A DNA stretch of 64,000 nucleotides from positions 1,824,676-1,888,675 of the forward strand of contig CM039126.1 in the NCBI GenBank assembly GCA_022036555.1, given 5' to 3'. The notes beneath the pieces are model-generated. The model ran no database searches, was not told the DNA's origin, and was given only the letters and a program-made list of their open reading frames with translations. The translations under genes and the position numbers were made by a program. This document shows, piece by piece, positions 1 through 10,532 of the stretch (positions within the stretch are counted from its first letter, which is position 1; every line of letters begins with the position of its first letter). This stretch comes from Microstegium vimineum. Taxonomy: Eukaryota; Streptophyta; Magnoliopsida; Poales; Poaceae.

Positions 1-66
1 CCTTCTCTTATATTTCATCATTTGCATCATTGGAAAATAGATAAAATCATAAAAGACTTAGCATAA

Positions 67-916
67 GATTCTTCCTCTGGTCCAGTCCCAGGTTCACCTT
101 CTCTGAACATTCAGTCAAGCCCCCAATCAGAGCAGGATACCACTATTCTCGATGACCAACCAACACAGCAGGTAGTACTTTACCTCAAACCATTCTTTCA
201 GTATACTTATCAGTCGGCTAACACTTCTCTATTTCTCAAGAAAATCACCAAGCCGACCACCAGCTACTCTTTTACTGTCAAAGATTATATTAGCGAGAAA
301 GGTGAAGAGGCTACTTCTCAGCAATCCCTGTTAGTGGAGAATCAAGCTCGGCTGAAAGACATAGCCAATCTGCTGAACAAGGACATTAACATCCTGATTC
401 AAGATTCAGATAAAATAAAAGATCTTCTCGAGCTTATTAACCAAGATCTCCCTCCTGGTCTCAAGGCTTCTTTAGAATCTGTAGCCCATCTTGATGACCA
501 TTTTGCCATAGTAAAAAGAGCTAATAAAAACATGGCCTCCAGAGCTGTTTTGCAGAACAACAGGTCTCTGAGAAACAAGAAGCCAAAGTTTTGCATTCCC
601 AAATTCAAACTGCTAAAAATTCACTAGCTACTTTGGAGCCTGAATTGAAAGTTATGGAAGATGAAAAGTCCAAGCTTGAGGCTCAATTAACCAAATTGAA
701 TGCCAGAATTCAGTCTCACACAGCCAAGATAGCAGATTTGCCAACCTCCATAAAGGCAACTTCATCAAGGATATCATCTGTCCTCAAAGAAGACCAACAA
801 CTCAAGACAAGATGTCCAATATTCAGAGCTCCGAGGATGAAGACCAGAAGGTGTTGAATACTGTTAGCCGAATCAAAGCTGGTGCTTTGGATGCTATCAA
901 TCAGCTTCTGAGCTAG
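67..916 (+). pseudogene. 3' part of an antisense coiled-coil gene (gene A) next to a gypsy element
   Basis: Open reading from about 67 to 627, then a shift to a second frame (591-857) and to a third that stops at 914-916 (TAG). The likely exon start is an AG at 66-67. The product begins Ser/Pro/Gln-rich and then becomes strongly charged with Lys, Glu, Leu and Gln (for example LATLEPELKVMEDEKSKLEA), typical of a coiled coil; no enzyme motif is visible. It runs opposite to the gypsy element at 1,778-6,838. Such C-terminal coiled coils are common in plant-mobile-domain or 'gypsy-type' passenger genes of grass Tat-lineage retrotransposons; assignment to that class is inference. The 5' part lies outside the window. 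Two frameshifts mean it is probably not functional. Confidence 0.45.
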
Positions 917-1229
917 GAAACACATGGCTTTGTAACATTTTAACTATGATGTATTCCATTTTCGAACAACCAAATATTCTTATCTCTATATACCTCTGTT
1001 TGCATGACAATGTAATCAACTCTTATCCTCCTGATTTAGAACACAGCCGATCACATTTAGCTTCCCGATCAGAGATATAGCTGACTGTTCCCATCTTGCC
1101 GATTCAGGAATTAGCCGAGCGACCCTCGATTTATCCGAGCCTGGCCTAGTCCACCAACGGCCCATCTAAAAAGGGAAACCCTAACTCGCCATTTGGTATT
1201 CTCATCCCACTACTCCGAACCGCTCGGCC
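917..1229. other. Non-coding spacer between gene A end and gene B promoter
   Basis: AT-rich 3' flank of gene A (917-1,030), then a stretch repeating GCCGA/CCGAT-type words leading into the promoter of gene B. No LTR boundary was found here, so the two plus-strand genes appear directly adjacent. Confidence 0.4.
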
Positions 1230-1237
1230 TATAAATA
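1230..1237 (+). promoter_or_regulatory. TATA box of antisense gene B
   Basis: TATAAATA lies 122 bases before the ATG at 1,352, within GC-rich sequence and followed by a C/T-rich leader. Position and context fit a plant RNA polymerase II core promoter for the spliced ORF downstream; it points against the retrotransposon. Confidence 0.45.
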
Positions 1238-1351
1238 AACCCTTCCTTCTCGGCTTTCATTAAGCGCTCTAGTCAAGCATTCTCACCTCCGCCTCCTCCT
1301 CTTCTCTTGCTCAAAACCAATCCAGAAGGAACCCTAATCCGCACAGTAGCA

Positions 1352-1800
1352 ATGGCAGGAGGCGACAATCGCGGCAAGCGCCCTGCTGAAGGAGAAGCCG
1401 AAGGAAGCCGAGCATGGCGTAATCGGCAGCGCGGGTGAGAATCGGCTCCTTGCCCCCTTGTATTCCTGCTCATTGCTCATCTTTTTGCCCCTGATCTTTG
1501 TTCTTACTTGTCAGGATAAGGGTCATCTCTTCCAGCTACAACATCCCTTTCCCTTCGGCGACAGCAGCCGAGCCGGGGACTCCATCGTCCGACTCCTTTG
1601 ATTCAAACTCCTACCACTCCAACCCTTGGGATTTGGAGTCGGATGTCATGGACGCTCCCTACACCCACGCGGAGGTGGTTACTTTTAGGGGCGAAAGGGA
1701 TGATGCTCGAGGAGAGTTGGAGAAGATTTCCAAGCAATACGGCATCGACCAACTCGATTGGGAGAACCAGCGGAAGAAGTTCTCATCAATCTTCTTCTGA
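1352..1800 (+). pseudogene. Antisense gene B, two exons, 3' end lost at the integrase junction
   Basis: ATG at 1,352 opens a short basic exon (starting MAGGDNRGKRPAEGEAEG). A consensus donor GTGAGA begins at 1,435 and an acceptor CAG ends at 1,514, giving an 80-base phase-2 intron; without splicing the frame hits TGA at 1,436. The second exon stays open to TGA at 1,798-1,800 and encodes an acidic, Ser/Pro-rich segment. Its last codons (from about 1,778) are antisense to the integrase gene, so the natural 3' end was removed by a deletion that fused gene B to the integrase. I recognise no domain. The orientation, own TATA box and intron match the antisense passenger genes of grass Tat-type gypsy elements; that identification is inference. 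Confidence 0.4.
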
Positions 1801-4604
1801 ATAATTTTAATCATGATTTTATTTGATGCCTCAGCTTGGCCATTAGCTTGTGCATAATAAGGAGAAGAATTATATAATTTGATTCCCATTTCTTCGGCAA
1901 AATCACAAAACTCAGATGAAGTGAATTGAGTTCCTTGATCTGTTGTTATAGTCTGAGGAATTCCAAACCTGTGAATTATATGCTCCTTAACAAAATTGAT
2001 CATGTTTTCTGATGTAACTTTCCTCAAAGGAATAGCTTCAACCCACTTTGTAAAATAATCAGTAGCTAACTGTACAAACTTATGTCCCTTACTTGAAGGA
2101 GGATTAATCTGACCAATCAAATCTATGCCTCATCCTCTAAATGGCCAAGGCTTGATAATTGGGTTCAAAGCCGATGTTGGAGCTCTCTGAATGTTGCCAA
2201 ATCTCTGACAATCTTGACACCCCTTGTAATATTCAAAGCAATCTTCAAGCATGATCGGCCAAAAATAAGCAGTCCTTCTAATTATCCACTTCATTCGGTA
2301 AGCCGATTGATGTGCACCACACACCCCTTCATGCACTTCATACATTAGCTCTCTGGCCTCTCCTTTACTCAAACACTTGAGGAGTACCCCATCTATAGAC
2401 TTATAGTATAACTGATCATCAAGGAGCACAAACTTGAGGGCTTTGTATCTGAGCTTTCGAGAAACCTTCTGCGATGGATTCTTCAAGTAATCAGTAACTT
2501 CGTTTCTCCAGTCATCAATTATCCGATTCTCATCCAAAGTGCTAATCTCTTGATCCTCTCGGTATCCCGAGGCAGCCTGAGTCAGTTTATTTGCTTCTTC
2601 ATTATGCCCCCTAGGGATATGATGCAAGGTTGTCACCCGGAAATTCTTCAAAAGCTCTCGGCATTCTTCATAATATTCCCTTAATACATCCTTCTTGCAT
2701 TCATATTGGTCGATCAGTTGGTTAATTACCAACTCAGAATCCCCGAAGATCTCAACAGCGACGACCTTTATTTCAGCAAGAAGCCGAAGTCCTCTAAGTA
2801 GTGCTTCATACTCTGCTTGATTGTTAGTAACACGAAATTCAATAGGGATAGCATACTTAAAAATCACTCCTCGTGGAGAAATCAAGAGAATACCAGCACC
2901 ACCACCTTTGCTACAAGATGAACCATCAAAAAACAATGTCCAAGGTGCAATATCTATCATGTTAGCAGAAGGATCACGGTGTTGGGTAACAAAATCAACA
3001 ATAATTTGACCCTTTACTGCTTTTGCCGATTCGTACTTTAACTAAAATTCTGATAAAGTCAAAATCCATTTGTCAATTCTTCCGTTTAAAATTGGCATTG
3101 ATAACATATGTTTTATTACATCAAATTCAGAAACTACCACGCATTCGGCATTCAACAAGTAGTGCCGAAGTTTGGTACATGAGTAATACACGCACAGGCA
3201 AAGTTTCTCTATAGCCGAATACCTAGTCTCTGGATCTAACAACTTTCGGCTAAGGTAAGCTATCACTCTTTCCTTTCCTTCAAACTCTTGCATGAGGGCC
3301 GACCCTATTGTCAGGCTGTCAGCCGCCATGTACAACTTAAAAGGCTTGTCAAGCTGTGGAGGTACCAACACAGGTGGCGCCTTCATGTATTCTTTGATCT
3401 CATCAAAATCCTTTTGTTGTACGTCACCCCATACAAATTCTTGATCCTTTTTAAGCTTTAACACTGGAGAGAAAGGCAAAACTTTTTCTGATAAATTAGA
3501 TATGAATCTCCTTACAAAATTATTCTTGCCAAGCAATGACTGCAACTCTGTGAGATTAGTTGGAGGTACAACCTTTTCTATTGCTTCCATGCTTTTCTTA
3601 CCGACTTCGATCCCTCCCTTATGGACTAGAAATCCTAAAAACTCACCAGCCGAGACCCCAAAGGCAAACTTGTTCAGGTTCATCTTCAAACCATGCTTCC
3701 TAGTGCACTCCAAAGTCTTCTTTAAATCGACTAAGTGTCCACCGTGATTTCTAGACTTAACCACCACGTCATCAATATAGATCTCCACGATTTTGCTGAT
3801 CAACTCGTGAAAAATATAGTTCATGGCTCTCTGATAAGTTGCACCAGCATTCTTTAAACCAAAAGTCATGACGACCCACTCAAATAATCCAATATGACCA
3901 GGACATCTGAAAGATATTTTTGAAATATCCTCTATTGCCATAAAGATTTGGTTATAGCCAGCATTACCATTCATAAAGCTGATGATTTCATAACCAGCTG
4001 TTGCATCGACAAGCAAATTGGCAACCGACATTGGGTAACCATCCATTGGTGTAGCTTTATTGAGATCCCTAAAGTCAATGCAGACCCTCATTTTTTCATT
4101 CTTTTTGTATACCGGAACTATGCTCGAAATCCACTCTGTATATCTACATGGCCGAATGAAATTTGCTTCTAATAATCTTTCAACTTCCTTTTTCACATCG
4201 GCCAGCACCTCCTCTTTGAAAATTTTCTGAGGAGGTTGTTTGTAAGGACGATACCCAGGCTTGATCGGCAATCGATGCTCAACAATAGAACGATCCAGTC
4301 CGGGCATCTCTATGTAATCCCAAGCAAAACATTCCTTGAACTCTTTCAGAAGGTTTATCAATTTCAATCTATACTCTGGGTCTAAATTTGCACTGATATA
4401 CATCGGCCTTGGCATGACATCATCACCAACATTTATTTCTTCTAGTTTATTGGCCGACAAAAAGCCACGTCCCAACTTTCCTTTGTTGCCATCGATCGGG
4501 TTCCCCATTAAAAATTGCTTTGAGAGCCGACTGCTTGGATCGGCTGTTGATCCTTGTTGAAGACATTCACATGACCTTCTTTCCATACTCTTCCAGAGAA
4601 ACAA
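1778..4604 (-). pseudogene. pol: Pol: reverse transcriptase, RNase H and integrase (element 1)
   Basis: One frame from 4,604 to about 1,778, broken by stops at 3,042-3,044 and 2,130-2,132. RT: fingers/palm motifs with FMNGNAGYNQI, FRCPGHIGLFEWVVMTFGLKN and an intact catalytic YIDD (3,768-3,779). RNase H: LFFDGSS, the NQAEYEAL helix and GDSELVINQ supply the expected acidic residues. Integrase: an H-H-C-C zinc finger (HEGVCGAH ... CQDCQRFG) and a DDE core with Asp in LATDYFTKW, Asp in TTDQGTQF and Glu after YAQANGQ. The C-terminal third of integrase is missing because the ORF runs into antisense gene B sequence at about 1,778. One stop (2,130) is TGA in a place consistent with a former Trp codon. 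It copies and integrates the element's cDNA when intact; here it cannot. Confidence 0.85.
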
Positions 4605-5098
4605 TCGAAGCCATCATATTCCCAGTAAGTAGGCTCTGTATCAGCAACACTTACCGAATCATCAGCATGAACCACCTCAACATCATCTCCGATCCACTGA
4701 ATAAGAACCTGATGCATGGTTGAAGGTATACAACAGTTAGCATGGATCCAATCTCTCCCTAAAAGCAGACTGTATGCCCCCTTGCCATCGATGACAAAGA
4801 AAGTAGTAATCAAGGTTTTTGATCCAATCATCAACTCAACATGCACAACTCCTCAGGTGTCAGAAGGATTGCCAGCAAAATCCCTGAGCACCATGTCAGT
4901 TTTTAGCAATTCCTCATTGGTCATCCTGAGCTTCCTAAAGGTGGTATAAGGCATAATATTGATGACAGCTTCTCCATCAACAAACATCTTGGTCAGAGGT
5001 TTGCCATTGACGTACCCCTTCACATAAAGTGGCTTCAAATGTCGATGTTTAGCCGGTTTATCGAAAACTGCCCGTTCAGTTAGGACAAGTTGGGTCAT
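4508..5098 (-). pseudogene. Retroviral-type aspartic protease region (element 1)
   Basis: Two same-frame segments (4,853-5,098 and 4,508-4,846) separated by an in-frame TGA at 4,853-4,855. The active-site loop reads FVDGEAVINIMPY, with the usual Asp but Glu where Gly or Ser is common, followed by the flap-region text SLLLGRDWIHANCCIPSTMH, a signature of this gypsy lineage. The protease normally cleaves Gag-Pol. It is in a different frame from the RT ORF, so a frameshift separates PR from RT. Confidence 0.75.
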
Positions 5099-5310
5099 CA
5101 GATCATGATACTCTCATCGAAATCTGAGTACACTTCTTCTTGGATATCCTGGTTTTCCGAAGCTAAGAACTCTGATGGAATAAAGAAAGTCATACACGCA
5201 TCAACCGACTGGTCTTGCTTGTCAGGCTTTTCCTTAGGACGCCACACTTGTTTCTTTTCGGCAACTGTCTATGCCAACTCTTTGTTCCTCAAGTGTTGTA
5301 CCCTTCTTTT

Positions 5311-6838
5311 CTAGCTCTTCCTCAGCCCTGGTGGACACCATTGTCCTTTCTGCCACACATACTCACGGTGTTCTTCTTCCTCATCGCCTTCTTCATAATG
5401 GATCCACCCTTGATCGGCAAATCTCTTGCTTCGTCGATTTCCAGAGCTGTCCATTTTTACACGCCAATCGTCCTCATTAAAATGTGCTCTAAGCCTTTCA
5501 TGGACCGGACGGTGGTTGGCCCGAGACTGCCTGGACTCTGAATATTGATCACTGCATTCAAGGCAATTATTTTTAGTAGGCAGCTTCAAGCCTTCATTCC
5601 AACAATGTTTAAAGAACGAGCATCCCCAATGAGATTGTTCCTGCTCTCTCATGTACTCTTGCTCCCTCTGGTACATCTCTTCCTCGTACCTCTGATGTTC
5701 CTCCATGAACTCTTGTTCCTCGTAATACCTTCGCTTCCTATACCGTTCTTGCTCCCATCACCATTTGTTCAAAAGAATCTGTTTCGTGACTCTGGGCTTG
5801 GAAGTTTTCCCTCTCTCGGTTCGGGCGTTTTGAAACTGAGCCTGTTGTCGAAACTCTTCATTTGTAATTTGCCGATCAGGGTCAACAACACCAGTTTTCT
5901 TAGCTCTGTCTAAGGTTAACACTTTCACCTTGCCCTTATCTTTGGAGTTTTCCATAGCAATCATGTTCACGGAGAAATATACTGTGTTCTGTGCAAAAGG
6001 ATTAGCATCGATTTTCATCTTACCATCAAATTTCAGATGCCCTTCCTGAATAGCTTTCTGAATCCGCATTCTGAATACTCGACAATCATTGATGGAATGA
6101 GAATTGGTATTGTGGTAACCGCAAAACTTTTTATCTCTCACCCCTTCAAGGCGCAGCATGGGGTGCCCTTCCGGCAACTTGATACGTCATTCTTTGAGCA
6201 ACATCTCAAACAACTTGTCTGACTTGGAGACATCAAAGTCGTACGTGCCCTTCTGCTGCCTCAACCAGCGTTGACTGACCTGAGTTGGTTCTTTCCCCCA
6301 GACCAATTCGGCTGCGGCTATTTCATCTTCATCATCGTACTCTGCTGCTTCTTCCAGGAAACTTTGATACATCTCATTAGCCACATCACCTTTTTGGAAA
6401 CGGTTGTCTCTCCTGAACCCTTGAGCCTGATTGCTCATCATGGCCAATCGCTGTGACAGCTGACCAAGGTCATCGAAGTCCATGCCGAACAGCTTCTCTC
6501 TGACATTTGGTTGCATGCCCGCTATTGCCATCCCTGACAACTGGTCATCTGGCAAGTTTAAGGAATAGCATAGGTTTTTAGTCTCCCTGATCGTGCGGAG
6601 ATACTCCTGGGGTGTTTCATTGGTTCTCTGCTTCAAGCTCATAAGGTCAACTAGTTTCTTCTCATTAGTGCCTGTAAAGAAATATGAATGAAACTTCTGC
6701 TCCAATTCTGCCCATGTACCAATGGAATTAGCCGGCAGAGACGTGAACCACGTGAAAGCCGGCCTTGTCAGAGACAACGGAAAATACCGAATCCTTCAAG
6801 CTTCGTCAGCGGACGCCTCTCCAAGTTCAATAGTCAAT
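5311..6838 (-). pseudogene. gag: Gag (element 1), 5' truncated
   Basis: Reading from 6,838 down to 5,311 stays in one frame with in-frame stops near 6,798, at 6,187-6,189 and at 5,758-5,760. The Retrotrans_gag core is clear: LTRPAFTWFTSLPANSIGTW, then ELEQKFHSYFF and TPQEYLRTIRETKN. Downstream is a CCHC-like knuckle (CGYHNTNSHSINDC), an Arg/Glu-rich coiled stretch and a second Cys cluster (CSFFKHCWNEG ... NCLECSDQY). Gag forms the particle and binds RNA. The N-terminus is lost at 6,838, where the repeat described at 6,839-7,004 begins. Confidence 0.8.
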
Positions 6839-7004
6839 TTTTCAACAAGTGTAACCATGAATCTAGGAAAGTGAAAATCTTACAGAAATCAATGCACCTA
6901 TAATGTCATTCTTTAAAAGAGCAGCATGCATGCATCTCGTGATTTGCATGCATTTGCACTGATTTGCATGCGCTTGCAATGATGACGATATAGTTTCTAA
7001 AAAG
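6839..7004 (+). repeat. Left arm of a long-range inverted repeat (partner 11,090-11,251)
   Basis: AATAGTCAATTTTTCAACAA begins a roughly 165-base sequence whose reverse complement, with small differences, occurs at 11,090-11,251 and ends at the mirror position. Both contain GCATGCATGCAT and TTTGCATGCATTTGCAC-like words and finish in AGTTTCTAAAAA. It could be the terminal repeats of a 4.4-kb DNA element, but the flanking 9 bases do not match. Confidence 0.6.
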
Positions 7005-7157
7005 GCATTACTCCACGCATGCAATAGCGCAACAGGTAAAAGGGAGGCCCTTTTTAATTATTACATTCAATTCACTTGAACGTTTGCTGAAATAAAATAA
7101 TTCATAGTCGGTGGGCGTCCAATATTATTCATAACTCTGTCTGCTAAATATTACAGT

Positions 7158-7200
<43 letters not shown>

Positions 7201-7608
7201 AAATGTTCATTTGAAAAAACACATACACACTATGGATCTAATTCAGCACAACTTTTCAACAAATGAACATTATTTTTCTCTCACGACAAATCAATATAAG
7301 CATTCAACATAAGACAAATTCTAGCGAAACGAACATGCCTATCTCTATTTGGGTTCTTATGGTGAAGCCAACACACTTGGGCTCCAATCTTCGCCTTAGC
7401 AAAGCATGGGTGCTTGCACACATTTTCTAGATTTATTTAATGATTTGACGATATTTTTTGAATGAACTATGATTCACAGAAGAAAATAAGCATGTCAAGA
7501 AATTAAATGGACATATCTTAAGATTAATCACTAGATCGCTATGGCGTTTCGGTCTCGATAGATTCGGCAAACATTTCTAGATGTTGCAATCGAATATATA
7601 GCTTCTTA
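7005..7608. other. Non-coding, with (TA)n microsatellite
   Basis: AT-rich sequence without a supported gene. A run of about 20 TA units occupies roughly 7,153-7,197. A segment at 7,506-7,555 (CATATCTTAAGATTAATCAC) recurs at 8,931-8,980 with changes. Confidence 0.6.
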
Positions 7609-7843
7609 CTCCCTCCGTCCCAGAAAGAGTGTTGTTTTGGATTTTCGTGCCATAAATTTGACTCAATTTGTAGGAAATATGTGCAACATTTGGATCTCCA
7701 AACAAATTTATTAAAAAGCTAGATTCAAAGATCTTTCCAATAATACTAATTATATGTCATAAATATTAATAGTTTTTAATATATAATTAGTCAAAGATCT
7801 TTCTCGGGAAGCGAAAACGACAGTCTTTCTGGGACAGCAGGAG
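7609..7843. mobile_element. Stowaway-type MITE
   Basis: 235 bases starting CTCCCTCCGTCCCAGAAAG and ending CTTTCTGGGACAGCAGGAG, imperfect terminal inverted repeats flanked by TA on both sides (7,607-7,608 and 7,844-7,845). TIR, size, AT-rich core and TA duplication are the Stowaway (Tc1/mariner-derived) signature. The copy at 48,629-48,864 is related in reverse orientation. Confidence 0.85.
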
Positions 7844-7853
7844 TACATGATTA

Positions 7854-8084
7854 GGCGTCCGCAATGGTAATAGCTGGTACTAGCTATATAGCCAGCAGAT
7901 ATGGAGGTGAGAGACAATAAAAGAGACTAATATATACGACTGGACCCACATGTTCCTCTTACATAGTCTTGGGTTACGTGAAATAGATAGACTATTTGCT
8001 CATATCTATTTACTATTCTCTCTCCTACTTTTTTCTTGCCATGTCACATCTAACTAGCCAAATAACTAACCATTGCGGACGCCC
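7854..8084. mobile_element. Tourist-like MITE
   Basis: Terminal inverted repeats GGCGTCCGCAATGGT ... ACCATTGCGGACGCCC enclose 231 bases; the flanks are TTA at 7,851-7,853 and TTA at 8,085-8,087, the PIF/Harbinger target duplication. No coding capacity. It lies 10 bases from the Stowaway element. Confidence 0.85.
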
Positions 8085-8301
8085 TTACTTGGAGTTTCCA
8101 ATATGTCTTAAAATCTGACTTCATGTGTTGTTCTTATTTGTATGATGAGTCCGTGTCACATAAGAAAGGGAAGGGCATTGGGGCATTGTGAGAAAGACGA
8201 TTATTATTAGAATCACTTCCCTCTTTAATATTAGATGTATATATATAAATATAGATATAGTCATATATGTAATAACTTTTAATTAAGAGATATAATCAAT
8301 A

Positions 8302-8365
8302 CACTACGGAAACAGCTGCGTTGCCGAGTGCCGTAAGCTTTGCCGAGTGCCAAATATCGGGATGA
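8302..8365 (+). mobile_element. CACTA element terminal fragment
   Basis: CACTACGGAAACAGCTGCGT followed by TTGCCGAGTGCCGTAAG and TTTGCCGAGTGCC: a CACTA terminus with two subterminal motifs. It matches the start of the element at 46,270. The rest is missing. Confidence 0.6.
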
Positions 8366-8389
8366 TGTTCTATCTTAATCTTTGTTTAT

Positions 8390-8800
8390 TTTTTCCTCAA
8401 AACCTCTCTCAATAATACGACCGTTTTGCAAGCACACGTGATAATGTTCGTTGGTCCTTGATGCCCGTCCTCAGACCTGGGTCCCTATTTATTCATTTCT
8501 TTCGTTTGAGGAACTTGACAACTAATAAAGACTAAAGATTGCATGCAGCATAAAGAGCCCCACTAAAATCCTAAAGATGACCCGTATTATAAAGGAAAAG
8601 TTACGAAGGGAACACAGTATATATACTTGGAGGTGATCCTGGTCCACACAACTTTTGTTTTCTTTTTTTACCAAACTTAGTATAGACGTAACTACTTTAA
8701 ATGTGCATATACATATATACATACATATATATGTGTGTACTATTTCTGTGAACACATCAAAACAAACACAAACTGAACATACCTCTGGTGGTTAGGTTAC
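8390..8800 (-). repeat. Unclassified repeat family A, copy 1 (reverse orientation)
   Basis: The reverse complement matches 43,090-43,500 over several blocks: the CACGTGTGCTTGCAAAACGG block, a GGGTCATCTTTAGGA block, the GCTCTTTATGCTGCATGCAA block and the GTGTTCACAG block. A third partial copy is at 13,420-13,539. I recognise no coding sequence; the class of this element is unknown. Confidence 0.6.
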
Positions 8801-8993
8801 TGTAGTTGAACCTATCCACTGAGATTTAAGTTCTCAATTTAATACGAGGGCTCGTACTTAACGATGTTATTCTTTTAATGAAGTATATGATTTGCAAAAA
8901 AACAAATAGCTCGCCACGATATTGAGTTACATATCTTAAGATCAATCACAAGATCGTTATGGGCATCTAGCTCGGTCTCTATGGAGATGGCAC

Positions 8994-9115
8994 CACTACT
9001 AAAAAAAATATTTTTAGCAATGGAGGCTGTTTTTAGAGGCGGGTCCATCTAAAACCTCCTCTAAAAATGGCTTCTCAAATGAGTCTTCTCTAAAAATGAC
9101 CCTATCTTGAGACAG
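8994..9115 (+). mobile_element. CACTA-like terminus with subterminal repeats
   Basis: CACTACTAAAAAAAATATTT opens the segment, followed by short direct and inverted words (TTTTTAGAGG, CCTCTAAAAATGG, CTCTAAAAATGAC). This is the structure of a CACTA end. I could not find its partner end. Confidence 0.5.
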
Positions 9116-9430
9116 CCTGATCGGGGATGGGCCTGCAGGCCGGCCGGGCGGGGGAGGCCCTCGTGCCCGTCTGATCAGCGATGAGCCTTCACGGCATTTT
9201 GGGCGGCCCGCCTGCCCGCTTGCTTTAGGAATTGGAACCTGCGCGGCGTCCGGGCTTCGGAATCTTCTGCGTATGACATGGGCTGCACGTCTACAGAAGT
9301 TTGATTTCCTTTTGGGCCGTTTCTAATATTTTCTGCTGGTTCAATAAGCAAAGCCTCAAAAACAAAATGTACAAGACTTTGTTGGTTGTTGCTGCACGAC
9401 GTGAACGAATGGTCGAGGCCACGGCGACCG
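9116..9430 (-). repeat. Repeat family B, copy 1 (inverted partner 39,700-40,075)
   Basis: The reverse complement contains GGCGGGCCGCCCAAAAT, GGCCTCCCCCGCCCGG, GCCTGCAGGCCCATCC and TTATTGAACCAGCAGAAAA, all found again in order at 39,700-40,075. Function unknown; it may be part of a gene-capturing transposon. Confidence 0.6.
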
Positions 9431-10015
9431 CGCAGGTCGGGCATAGTGACTGTGCTGCCGTCTCGGCGCAGGTTGGCCAAAGGACAGCGGCGTATTGCCG
9501 AGGAACTCGTTGATCACGAGCGTCGAGCGGTGCACCTTGGCCGCGGTGTGCGTCTGCGGCTGCATGCTCACCTTGACCTCGACCTCGACCTCGACGACGG
9601 TGCCCCTGTCCACCACTTCAACCTCCTCTTCCTCCATCACCTCGTCGTCGTCCTCCATTTCCACGACCACTTCTTTCTCCCGACGTTCTTGGGCTCCACA
9701 GTGTGGAAGTACGGCGCCTCTGCTGCGGCCTCGGTGATCTAGCTCGTTGCGCTCTGGTCGCGACTCGCGAGCAGAGCACTCGACGGAGGAGAGGCGGAGG
9801 CGTCCGCCCTGGCGCCTCGCGTGGACGTACCCGTGCGGCCTCATCGCCACGTCCTCGACCACGTGGCTGCTTCTACTCGGCTGGGCCACGCCATCGTCGC
9901 GGGGCAGGTCACCTTCTGGCCGCTTCTGGAGAGGGACGCGAGCATTGGGAGAGATTATATATATACATAACGGTGCTTTTAATAAAGAGAGGGCTAAAAT
10001 CAAGGCGGGGTTCAC
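9431..10015 (-). other. GC-rich, coding-like segment of unknown origin
   Basis: A minus-strand frame is open over 9,356-10,015 and encodes a Glu/Asp/Val-rich stretch (EVEVVDRGTVVEVEVEVKV) followed by VHRSTLVINEFLGNTPLSFG. The plus strand is also open, as expected for GC-rich DNA. No ATG with convincing context and no intact domain was recognised. The sudden GC content between AT-rich repeats suggests a gene fragment captured by a transposon; that is inference. Confidence 0.25.
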
Positions 10016-10181
10016 GAGTTATTATCTATCACGGAGCAGAAGTAATAAAAGACACGTGATTTACTCCATCGTACAGTGATAGTAATAAATATGGTAGATG
10101 ATATTAGTTGGTTGTCGCTGGAAAGGGCAAGCTACGGTAGAGCGTTGATTATTATTTAGCACCCAGGCTTTAAAATAGTAG

Positions 10182-10244
<63 letters not shown>

Positions 10245-10500
10245 TATTTGGCTCTCTTGGCACCCGACGGAGCCGAGACATTCTAATTACTAATCTATCG
10301 TCTAGTAATTATTATTCCAAATGAATGTAAGAGACACACAAACGTAATAATGTACAGTAAAGCACAATCACGGCTGATAGAATTAAATGTGCCTCCTCGT
10401 ATTTATCACTTCCTCTTTAAATCGTATTTATCTTTATTGATCATGGCGTACCGCACGGTATAAAAGATCCACCATACTAGTTTTTCTTCCCTTGTTTCTC
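10016..10500. other. Non-coding, (TA)n microsatellite
   Basis: AT-rich; nearly continuous TA dinucleotides at about 10,183-10,242. A TATAAAAG box lies at about 10,460, just before the GC-rich segment starting near 10,530. Confidence 0.6.
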
Positions 10501-10532
10501 CCCTCCCCATTTCTATCGTACGTCACGCTGCA

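Larger units (their letters stand above)
1778..6838 (-). mobile_element. Ty3-gypsy (Tat-like) LTR retrotransposon, truncated, no LTRs left
   Basis: Minus-strand order gag, protease, RT, RNase H, integrase is the Ty3-gypsy order. The 5' end is cut inside gag at 6,838, where an unrelated inverted repeat starts; the 3' end is cut inside integrase near 1,778 by fusion to gene B. Neither LTR nor primer site remains. Pol is nearly open over 2.8 kb (two stops), whereas gag-PR carries several stops and frameshifts. Gag with the motif CGYHNTNSHSINDC and a C-x-x-C block (NCLECSDQY) is typical of grass Tat-like elements. Confidence 0.85.

Noticed and set aside
9386..9742. Plus-strand ORF with repeated Leu-Asp residues
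   Set aside because: Shadow of the opposite acidic repeat; no domain on either strand, so not called as a gene.
10183..10242. Regular repeat that might suggest a CRISPR or satellite
   Set aside because: Plain TA dinucleotide repeat, as at 7,153, 13,360 and 45,171.
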